Shown here: piece after piece, positions 52,434 through 59,416 of the stretch
Numbering within the stretch: the stretch's first letter is position 1
Layout of the letters: every line of letters starts with the position of its first letter
Assembly: GCA_002415845.1 (NCBI GenBank)
Contig: DIAR01000010.1
Coordinates: forward strand, 1-64,000
Reading direction: 5' to 3'
DNA from: Candidatus Woesebacteria bacterium UBA5073
Lineage (GTDB): Bacteria; Patescibacteriota; Microgenomatia; UBA8517
Length of the DNA stretch: 64,000 bases
Position numbers and translations under genes: made by a program
Notes under the pieces: generated by a model
The model's database searches: none
The model's input: only the letters and a program-made list of their open reading frames with translations
What the model was told of the DNA's origin: nothing

Positions 52434-52766
52434 ATGCCCAAAAAACAAAAACCATTTTTTGTAAGAATTGTTATCCTTTCAACCGTCACGGCCATTGTCT
52501 GGGTTGGATCAACTATTTATAAAACCGTTTCAAAAAAAGAGGAGCCGAACATTCCCGTCCAGATATTAGAACCCCTGACTCCGACTTTAGACAAAAAGGT
52601 ACTTGACGAATTAGAGAATCGGGTGTTTCTTGAAGAGAGCACAATCCCTGAAACAAGGGTTGAGGTTGGTGTTCAAGCAGCAACACCAAAACCGGTTGAA
52701 ACGATTGCCCCGGAGGAAACACCTGTGGCGACCGAATCAGGAGAAGAAGCAGGAGAAGAAATATGA
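52434..52766 (+). CDS. Small membrane-anchored protein of unknown function
   Basis: 110 aa. A single N-terminal membrane helix (about 9-28) after a basic start, then an extracytoplasmic Pro/Glu/Thr-rich low-complexity tail. It occupies the position of pilP (after pilN, pilO) but has no lipobox and no recognisable PilP domain. It follows pilO by 2 bases and overlaps the next gene by 4. Confidence 0.7.
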   Translation: MPKKQKPFFVRIVILSTVTAIVWVGSTIYKTVSKKEEPNIPVQILEPLTPTLDKKVLDELENRVFLEESTIPETRVEVGVQAATPKPVETIAPEETPVATESGEEAGEEI

Positions 52767-54085
52767 AAAAAAGAAATAAAATCCCGACGGTTATTGGTTT
52801 CTTTGTCCTTGTCTTTGGACTGGCAGCCGGAGTTTTTCTGGTTCAAACTAAACAACTTTTTAAGACCAGTGCCTCGCTTGATACTACCCCCTCTTCGGTT
52901 CAGATTTCCAACACGACCGACAGTTCTTTTACAATTACCTGGCTTACTTCCAAGGAAACAACGGCTTTTGTTAAGTTGGGTGACAGTGCCAGTCTTGATC
53001 AAACTTTAACCGATGAAATTGCCAACCCGTCTTTTACCCATTCGATAACCGCAAAGAATTTAACACCGGGGACTCCCTACTTTTTTAAAATCAATTCCGA
53101 CGGAACTGATTTTGACAACAACACTACTCCCTGGCAAGCCCAAACCGGACCTACCTTAACGGGAACGGCCGGCTTTAGCGTTAATGCTTCCGGAACGGTT
53201 TTGGACCAAACTTCAACTCCGGTTGAAAAGGCTTTGGTTTTCTTAAATATCGGTGGAGGGGTAACTCTTTCCGGAGTAACTTCCCAAAATGGCACCTGGG
53301 TTATTCCTATTAACGGCGTTAGATTATCCGATCTGTCGGGTTATCTTAATGTTGACCCGACCCAAACTTTAATTGAGATTTCGGTTAATGCCGGACCAAA
53401 CGGAATTTCAACCGCCCAAATATATCCTCAATCGGTGGCGGCCGTCTCAACTATGGTTTTGGGGCAAGTTCATGATTTCCGAAACCTGGCCCCGGCCAAT
53501 GCCGGAGGCGTTCCTTCATCCTCACTGGAAGCACCGCTTGAAACAACCGAGTCTTCAAGTTTTAATGTTGGTGATAAAGTTTCGACACCCTCGGCCAAAA
53601 AAGTAACTCTGGATAACATTGATAACGGTGAAATCGTTAATACCCAAGACCCAGAATTCTTTGGTAAAGCACCGGCCGGAACAACCCTAACCATTACCGT
53701 TGAATCGGACGATCCGGTAACCGAAACGGTTAAAGCTTCCGCAACTGGAACGTGGAATTGGGATCCGCCTAAAGATTTAACTCCGGGAGAACATAAAATT
53801 ACCGTTAAATGGAAAGACACCAGCGGTATTTGGCAAACCATAACCCGCACCTTTATTGTTTCAGCATCCGAAGGTCCGGCTTTTGTTTCCACCCCTTCAG
53901 CTACTTTAAAAGCAACTAAAACGGCAACACCAACAGCGACAAAAAAACCAACCGCTAAACCCTCTCCCACCGGGGCAGCCGACATCCCCGAATCTGGCAG
54001 CTTGACACCTACTCTCATCCTTTCTATTATGGGGGTAGGCGCAATTGCTATGGCTTTATTGTTTTGGAAGAAAGCCGAATATTAA
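52763..54085 (+). CDS. Surface protein: FN3-like, Ig-like domains and C-terminal IPESG sorting-type tail
   Basis: 440 aa. Membrane helix/signal at about 8-27, an FN3-like domain (about 40-130, SVQISNTTDSSFTITWLTSKETT...LTPGTPYFFKI), a carboxypeptidase-regulatory-like beta domain (about 135-235, VNASGTVLDQTSTPVEKALVFLNI), an Ig-like domain (about 280-370) and a Thr/Pro/Lys linker. The tail is IPESG (408-412), S-L-TPT, a hydrophobic helix and WKKAEY, like a sortase signal with LPxTG replaced by IPESG. Cotranscribed with pilN/pilO. Confidence 0.85.
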   Translation: MKKRNKIPTVIGFFVLVFGLAAGVFLVQTKQLFKTSASLDTTPSSVQISNTTDSSFTITWLTSKETTAFVKLGDSASLDQTLTDEIANPSFTHSITAKNLTPGTPYFFKINSDGTDFDNNTTPWQAQTGPTLTGTAGFSVNASGTVLDQTSTPVEKALVFLNIGGGVTLSGVTSQNGTWVIPINGVRLSDLSGYLNVDPTQTLIEISVNAGPNGISTAQIYPQSVAAVSTMVLGQVHDFRNLAPANAGGVPSSSLEAPLETTESSSFNVGDKVSTPSAKKVTLDNIDNGEIVNTQDPEFFGKAPAGTTLTITVESDDPVTETVKASATGTWNWDPPKDLTPGEHKITVKWKDTSGIWQTITRTFIVSASEGPAFVSTPSATLKATKTATPTATKKPTAKPSPTGAADIPESGSLTPTLILSIMGVGAIAMALLFWKKAEY

Positions 54086-54092
54086 AAACTAA

Positions 54093-55697
54093 ATGCCCAA
54101 CGACCAGCCCGATCAAACCAACCCAATAAACACACTGCCCGTTAATCCACAACCGGTCACCCCACCAATTCCAGAACCAGCTGTTGTTACACCGCCAATG
54201 GATATTCCCCCAATGCCGGAACAATCAATGGAAACACCGATGGCAGACGGTTCAGCCGCTCCGTCAGTTGATATGCCACCAATGGTGACAGGCGGAGGAC
54301 CAACCAAAACCAAGAAAAAATTCGGAGGGGGAAAGTTTATTCCTACTATCTTAGGACTATTAATTCTCACCGGAGCCGTTAGTGCCGGAGCATATCTTGT
54401 TAGACAAAATCAGGATGTAAGAGAAAAAGCAGCTGGTGCTTGCGATGCTAGTCATGTTGGCGACAGGGAAATTACTAGTTGTACAACCACCGATGGATGT
54501 TCGGGGCAAATGACAAGTACTTGCATTATGAATGGTCCAAATCTTTATTATTGGGTTGACGGCACTTGTGTCAAAAATGATGCAAATTGTCCAGAACCTG
54601 AGGTAACTTGTGTAAATAAAAATCAGAGTTGTGCCACACAACCCTGTTGTGAAGGCCAAGGAACTTGCCAAACTACCCCTTATGGAAAAGTCTGTGCAGA
54701 TCCAACCTGTACTGCCGGACAAACCAAATGTCAGGCCGAGGGATCGTCGTTCTTTGAATATACATGTCAGAATGGAGGTTTTGTTAAAACAAAGACTTGT
54801 CCTGAAGGATGTAGCGGAAACGTTTGTGCAAATACGGCAACTTGTGTAAATCTTAGCCAAACTTGTAGTGATTCAAAACCCTGTTGTGAAGGCCAAGGAA
54901 CTTGCCAAACTACCCCTTATGGAAAAGTCTGTGCACAACCAACCTGTACTGCCGGACAAACCAAATGTCAGGCCGAGGGATCGTCTTATTTCCAATATAA
55001 TTGTGACAATGGAGGTTTTGTTAAAACAAAAAATTGTGGAACTGCAGGATGCAATGGAAACGTTTGTGCGACAAGTTCGAACACTTGTACAACTACTGGT
55101 GATTGTGTGTCTTTCTGCAATCCGGACAACCCAGCATGTTGTGGTGGCGGAAGCGACTTGCAAAATTGTAGCGAACCTGGGTGTAAGTCGGCCAGTTGTC
55201 AGTTAAACCAGGGGAAAAAGGAATGTTATTGCACCGGCACAAATTTATGTACAAATTGGATCGAAAATTGGAGTGTTTGTACGACAGCCGGAAACACGAA
55301 TTCTTGTACGCCAAACAGTAAAAAATGTTATCAAACCAGATTTTGTGCCACCCCGGGAATTAATGAATATCAAATTGCTGAATGTGATTGTGGAACTGTT
55401 GTAGTTTATCCACAGTGTAGTGCCGTTAAAGCTTATAAAACCGACTGGACTGCCCTTAATACGACTCAGCTTTCAGCTCTTGCTCCCGGAACAGTGGTTA
55501 GATTTACGGTTTTAGGAGCCAACGGTACTTTTACCCAAGCCAGATTTAAAATAACCGGAGACACTACCTGGAGAACACCGGTTACGACCAAGAAACTTAG
55601 TACCGATGAGTTTTATACGGAATACACTATACCGACAACAGGTGGAACAATTACGGTTGAAGCCCAGGTGGGAACATCAACCGATGCTTGGTATTAA
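54093..55697 (+). CDS. Cysteine-rich surface protein with duplicated 79-residue domain
   Basis: 534 aa. Pro-rich cytoplasmic N-terminus (1-63), MVTGGG (64-69), Lys/Gly stretch, membrane helix (about 82-103) and QNQDVR (105-110) then a Cys-rich exterior of about fifty Cys. Residues about 172-250 and 251-330 are tandem copies with PCCEGQGTCQTTPYGKVC and TCTAGQTKCQAEGSS, nearly identical at DNA level. A last beta domain (about 455-534) has no Cys and no sorting tail. Secreted disulfide-rich adhesin or stalk is plausible; function unknown. Confidence 0.85.
   Translation: MPNDQPDQTNPINTLPVNPQPVTPPIPEPAVVTPPMDIPPMPEQSMETPMADGSAAPSVDMPPMVTGGGPTKTKKKFGGGKFIPTILGLLILTGAVSAGAYLVRQNQDVREKAAGACDASHVGDREITSCTTTDGCSGQMTSTCIMNGPNLYYWVDGTCVKNDANCPEPEVTCVNKNQSCATQPCCEGQGTCQTTPYGKVCADPTCTAGQTKCQAEGSSFFEYTCQNGGFVKTKTCPEGCSGNVCANTATCVNLSQTCSDSKPCCEGQGTCQTTPYGKVCAQPTCTAGQTKCQAEGSSYFQYNCDNGGFVKTKNCGTAGCNGNVCATSSNTCTTTGDCVSFCNPDNPACCGGGSDLQNCSEPGCKSASCQLNQGKKECYCTGTNLCTNWIENWSVCTTAGNTNSCTPNSKKCYQTRFCATPGINEYQIAECDCGTVVVYPQCSAVKAYKTDWTALNTTQLSALAPGTVVRFTVLGANGTFTQARFKITGDTTWRTPVTTKKLSTDEFYTEYTIPTTGGTITVEAQVGTSTDAWY
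54606..55079 (+). repeat. 237-bp in-frame tandem duplication in the Cys-rich gene
   Basis: Two copies with a period of 237 bases (79 codons), about 54606-54842 and 54843-55079. Long blocks are identical, for example from CCCTGTTGTGAAGGCCAAGG at 54642 and again at 54879 through the VC codons about 55 bases on; divergence is concentrated at copy ends. Confidence 0.92.
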
Positions 55698-55703
55698 AAA
55701 TAT

Positions 55704-56261
55704 ATGAATAATTCTAAAAAGAAAATCTCAAGTTTTGTAATTCTGTTTGCCACGGTTATTTTGGCAGGTGTTGCCATCTTTACGGCTGTAAGACTTTATC
55801 AATTAAGACAACAGGCCGTTGCCCCTAATGTTCCTACCAGTAAACCAAAGGCAGCTGATAATGCCAGCAGTTGTCTTTTAACTTTTACCATTTCCGTTTC
55901 CTCGACTTCCCCGTCGCCGACGGCAACATCGTCCTCTCAACCGACACCAACGGCTACGGCAGTGGCGACAGTGACCCCCACTCCAACCTCAACCGGTGGA
56001 ACACCAAACAATTGTGGTGGCACCTGCGGCTCAAATGCCAACTGCAACTCGGCCCTTATTTGTTATTCCGGTTTTTGCCGAAATCCATCTTGTACTTCAG
56101 ACACCGATTGTGTCTGCGGAACAACAGCGCCGACACCCACTAAAACAGCTGCACCAACCGAAGAACCTTCCTTACCAGATGCCGGAGTATCAACACCAAC
56201 CCTCTTTGGCTTTGGAGCAGGCATAATTCTTCTGATTGTCTCTCTTGCTCTTGCCCTTTAG
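55704..56261 (+). CDS. Small Cys-rich surface protein with LPDAG sorting-type tail
   Basis: 185 aa. Membrane helix at about 10-30, a Ser/Thr/Pro-rich linker (SPSPTATSSS, TPTATAVATVTPTPTSTG), a compact Cys domain (about 101-138) with CGGTCGSNANC and CYSGFCRNPSC, a second Thr/Pro linker and the tail LPDAG (157-161), V-S-TPT, and a hydrophobic helix running to the end with no positive charge. The tail matches those of the 440- and 223-aa proteins. It follows the Cys-rich 534-aa gene by 6 bases. Confidence 0.85.
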   Translation: MNNSKKKISSFVILFATVILAGVAIFTAVRLYQLRQQAVAPNVPTSKPKAADNASSCLLTFTISVSSTSPSPTATSSSQPTPTATAVATVTPTPTSTGGTPNNCGGTCGSNANCNSALICYSGFCRNPSCTSDTDCVCGTTAPTPTKTAAPTEEPSLPDAGVSTPTLFGFGAGIILLIVSLALAL

Positions 56262-56280
56262 TCTCTTTTATCGGTATAGT
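56251..56280 (+). promoter_or_regulatory. Promoter of the 223-aa surface protein, leaderless-type
   Basis: TTGCCC (56251-56256), 18-base spacer, TATAGT (56275-56280), then 6 bases to the ATG; the -35 lies inside the end of the preceding gene. Confidence 0.5.
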
Positions 56281-56286
56281 TAAAAC

Positions 56287-56958
56287 ATGCCAACAGATAA
56301 TCAGAATCCTGCCAATCCTCTGCCACCTGAAGCACCGATGATGGTAACGGGTGGAGGGAAAGCTAAACAAAAAGTAAATTTCAAAACCATTGCCCTGATT
56401 ATCGGTATATTTGTCCTTTTGGGTGGAATCGGTACCGGCTATTACCTTCTTCAACAAAATCAAGACATCAGAAAAAGAGCCCAGGGTGGTGAGGAACAGT
56501 GCACCGTATCCCAATGTCCATCTGACGACGATCCAAATCGTCTGGCTGAATGTTCTGATTTGGATAATACATATAATATTTCTGTTTGTAGCGAAGAAAG
56601 GGCGGGTCAAATTGTTACTTGTGACGGAGAACCTTTTTGTTGTCCTTATGCTGGTGGAGACTGGACAAACGACACAACTGAATGTGGAAGCTCCCGAACA
56701 GCAACACCCACGGCAACGGCAAAACCAACTGCTACAGCTACCGCTGCATCTGGTGCAACTTTAACTCCTACCCCGACATCAACCGGCTCAAGCGGTGTTA
56801 AAACCCCTACCCCAACACCAACACCAAGAAAAACCGGGTCGACCACCACAACCGCAACACCCGCACCCATCCCCGAATCCGGTGTTTCTACTCCAACCAT
56901 TGTCGGACTTGGTTTAGGAGCCCTGCTTCTTCTTGTTTCGCTTGCCCTAGCTATCTAA
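56287..56958 (+). CDS. Surface protein with shared N-terminal module and IPESG tail
   Basis: 223 aa. MVTGGG (19-24), Lys-rich stretch, membrane helix (about 33-55), QNQDIRKRA (57-65), the same N-terminal module as the 534-aa protein; then a Cys-containing domain (about 71-135, CPSDDD..., FCCPYAGGDW), a Thr/Pro-rich linker (138-192) and the tail IPESG (195-199), V-S-TPT and a hydrophobic end. No family recognised for the Cys domain. It ends 4 bases from the convergent glycosyltransferase gene. Confidence 0.85.
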   Translation: MPTDNQNPANPLPPEAPMMVTGGGKAKQKVNFKTIALIIGIFVLLGGIGTGYYLLQQNQDIRKRAQGGEEQCTVSQCPSDDDPNRLAECSDLDNTYNISVCSEERAGQIVTCDGEPFCCPYAGGDWTNDTTECGSSRTATPTATAKPTATATAASGATLTPTPTSTGSSGVKTPTPTPTPRKTGSTTTTATPAPIPESGVSTPTIVGLGLGALLLLVSLALAI

Positions 56959-56961
56959 AGA

Positions 56962-56981
56962 GTTATCTCCAGGAGATTAAC
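56962..56981. terminator. Palindrome between convergent genes
   Basis: GTTATCTCC-A-GGAGATTAAC, arms of 9-10 bases with one unpaired base, spanning the last bases of the minus-strand glycosyltransferase gene just past the stop of the plus-strand gene. No U-tract on either side, so termination activity is uncertain. Confidence 0.35.
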
Positions 56982-59416
56982 CAATAATATGATTTATCCA
57001 ACCAAAGAGGAATTTGAAGTCCTGCCCAATGGGGATAAAAATAGAAAAACAACAGAAGGGTAATTCCCAGAACCGGAAGGATCAGTTTTTCATTTTTTCT
57101 TAAAACAAAACCGGACGCCAGACACATAAAAGGAACCGCGGGCAAATAGTGATAGAAAAACATAATCCTGGGCGACATCATCCAGGGAACAAAAAAGATC
57201 AGATAAGAAAAGATAACCAAAGCCAGCTTTTTATTCTTTTCGATAAAAGCATAATAAAAAGACATGATAACGGAAGTTAAACCAAACCAAAAGACGGCCG
57301 GATTCCCGAGATTATAGATTCTGGCTACATATCCATTAACTTCATCGCTGGTATACAAATAGACCGGCCGAATCAAGAAAGGCCAACTTAAAGCCTGTGA
57401 GGTATACGGATGTGTCGCTTTCAAACCGGTATGGTACCACCACATCTGTTTTTGGACTCCCCAAAAAATATCCAAGCCGTGGCCCGTTAAAAACATGGGC
57501 GTATAAGAAGCCAAATAAATAAGAAGCGGCACAACAGCAAAAGAAAAAAGGGACAGATCAAATTTTTTCTTTCTGGATAACCAAATCAGAAAAAGAATCG
57601 GCAGACAATACAAAGATGACCACTTGGAAGCAAGGGCTAAACCAAAGGCAACGGCTGAAAGAAAATTCTTTTTTTGTAAGAAGAGATAAACCGTCAAAAG
57701 AATGAAAAACAAAACATAACTGTCATTCATCCCTATCCGGCTCATCGTTAAAAACAAACCGTCCATAGAAAAAAAGAATGAGGCAATAAGCGCCAGTATT
57801 TCATCTTTGAATAATTTCTTGGCCAAGAAGTAAACCAGGATTGTGCTTCCGACGCCCAAAAGAGCTCCCGGAATTCGCCAGCCAAAAGCGTTCTCACCAA
57901 AGACAAGCATCCCCAACCACATCCCCAATTTAGCCAACGGCGGATGCGTCCATTCATAGGCAAAACCTTCCGGTGGTGTGTTCCACCATTCCCAAGCAGC
58001 TACATTACCATTAAGCATTTGTCTGGCGGTAAAAGCATGATAAACCTCATCAAAATACTCGCTCTCTGGTTTATTCAAAAACAAAACTCGGGAAAAAAAA
58101 GCAAAGACAACAATTAAAACAAAAAAGATTTTGATTAGTTTGGGATTTAATTTAATTTTGGGGAATCCTGCTTTTTCTTTGGGTAGCTTAAAACTTTTAT
58201 TTTTAATGGAAAGATAAAAGTTTTTAATTTTCAACAGATAATTGGCCTTTTGTCCCAAAATTACTTCTTTTAAAAGAAGAGAGAAAGCAGCCAAATTAGC
58301 GATAATAAAAAGCTTGATAATCGGTTCTGAGAAAATCTCCTTAAAATCATTAGTAATCCAAACATAGGAATAGGCCAGATTGGCAACATAAGTTAGTGAT
58401 AAAACCAGATAAACCAGAATCAGGTTGGGTAGGGAAATTGCAGCCACTAAAAGCGGTGCCAAAATTGGCAAAAGGTGTCTTTCGTGCATACGGGTCAAAA
58501 ACAAAAAGGCCGACAAAAGAACTAAGGCAACCGGCAAATATTTATCTTCCCTATTCTTGGACTTTAAAAGATAAACGCCAAAAGTTAATGAAACCAAAAA
58601 GAGGCCAACGTACGATAACGGTATTTGGGTCAGGTCTGATTTCCAGAAACCAAAAAGGCCCCAGAAATTAAAGGCATTAACCGAACCGTACGGATACTGG
58701 TTCAAAGTTACGGAAAGTCTTTCCGCTATAAAAGATAAAAGCGGTTGTCCATCCAGGAATGGAACAAAGCCTAAAGAAAAAATTGCTAAACCAACAACCC
58801 CATATAAGACAAGGTTGACTATTTTTGTTTTGTTTTTAATTAAAAAATAAATTATGACCGGTAAAATAAATCCTGCCTGTGGTTTAATCAGCGTTCCCAA
58901 CGATAAGGTAATGGCCGAGAAAAGCCAGTTCTTTTCCAAAAGATAAACGGCCAAAAGAATAAACAGAGCCGAAAGAGAATCAACCTGACCCCAAAGAGTT
59001 GAGTTGGTAATAATCGCCGGATTAAAAAAATAAAGACTGGCTAAAATTAGACTCCATTTCTCCTCCAGTTTTTTTCTGGCAATTTTAAAAATCAAAAAGC
59101 CGGTCAATAAATCCGCCATAATCGCCGGCAATTTATAAAGTAGCACTTGGGGAAGAATTGATAGTTGGTTTATCTTTCCTAAAAGAAACAACAAATAGGG
59201 ATACCCCGGAAGGTAATCCGACCAGCCCAAATAATATTTAGAAAAACCTTCATCAACCAAAATATTGCTCCAGGCCAAAAAGGTATTGAAGTCAAGTTGT
59301 AGCGTTCCGAAAAAGGAAAGAACAATCCTTAAGGTAAGAGCCGTCAGGATTAAAAACAGAATCTTGCTTTCAAGCAGTTTATTTAACTTCGTAAATTTTA
59401 ACGCTATTGTTTTCAT
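56963..59416 (-). CDS. Two-module GT-C glycosyltransferase; C-terminal half protein O-mannosyltransferase-like
   Basis: 817 aa with about 20 membrane helices. The N-terminal half (about 1-400) resembles GT-C mannosyltransferases of the PIG-M/DUF2029 kind: LDFNTFLAWSNILVDEG, WGQVDSLSALFILLAVYLL, LIKPQAG and MHERHLLP. The C-terminal half (about 425-817) resembles GT39 protein O-mannosyltransferases: FDEVYHAFTARQML (near 455, with the acidic catalytic pair), THPPLAKLGMWLG (near 490) and SWPFLIRPVYLYTS. Lipid-linked sugar donors are expected. It overlaps the upstream YYY gene by 38 bases. Confidence 0.88.
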   Translation of the reverse strand: MKTIALKFTKLNKLLESKILFLILTALTLRIVLSFFGTLQLDFNTFLAWSNILVDEGFSKYYLGWSDYLPGYPYLLFLLGKINQLSILPQVLLYKLPAIMADLLTGFLIFKIARKKLEEKWSLILASLYFFNPAIITNSTLWGQVDSLSALFILLAVYLLEKNWLFSAITLSLGTLIKPQAGFILPVIIYFLIKNKTKIVNLVLYGVVGLAIFSLGFVPFLDGQPLLSFIAERLSVTLNQYPYGSVNAFNFWGLFGFWKSDLTQIPLSYVGLFLVSLTFGVYLLKSKNREDKYLPVALVLLSAFLFLTRMHERHLLPILAPLLVAAISLPNLILVYLVLSLTYVANLAYSYVWITNDFKEIFSEPIIKLFIIANLAAFSLLLKEVILGQKANYLLKIKNFYLSIKNKSFKLPKEKAGFPKIKLNPKLIKIFFVLIVVFAFFSRVLFLNKPESEYFDEVYHAFTARQMLNGNVAAWEWWNTPPEGFAYEWTHPPLAKLGMWLGMLVFGENAFGWRIPGALLGVGSTILVYFLAKKLFKDEILALIASFFFSMDGLFLTMSRIGMNDSYVLFFILLTVYLFLQKKNFLSAVAFGLALASKWSSLYCLPILFLIWLSRKKKFDLSLFSFAVVPLLIYLASYTPMFLTGHGLDIFWGVQKQMWWYHTGLKATHPYTSQALSWPFLIRPVYLYTSDEVNGYVARIYNLGNPAVFWFGLTSVIMSFYYAFIEKNKKLALVIFSYLIFFVPWMMSPRIMFFYHYLPAVPFMCLASGFVLRKNEKLILPVLGITLLLFFYFYPHWAGLQIPLWLDKSYYWLISWR

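Noticed and set aside
53470..54018. 182-codon minus-strand open frame opposite the 440-aa surface protein
   Set aside because: Antisense shadow; Val/Gly-rich composition is the complement of Thr/Pro/Ala codons.
54606..55079. CRISPR-like array from spaced repeats
   Set aside because: Only two long adjacent copies, in frame within a coding region; no short repeat/unique spacer pattern and no cas genes.
54360..55163. Minus-strand open frames of 166 and 96 codons with repeated sequence opposite the Cys-rich gene
   Set aside because: They mirror the tandem duplication of the plus-strand gene, which has the signal/membrane helix and Cys pattern of a real protein.
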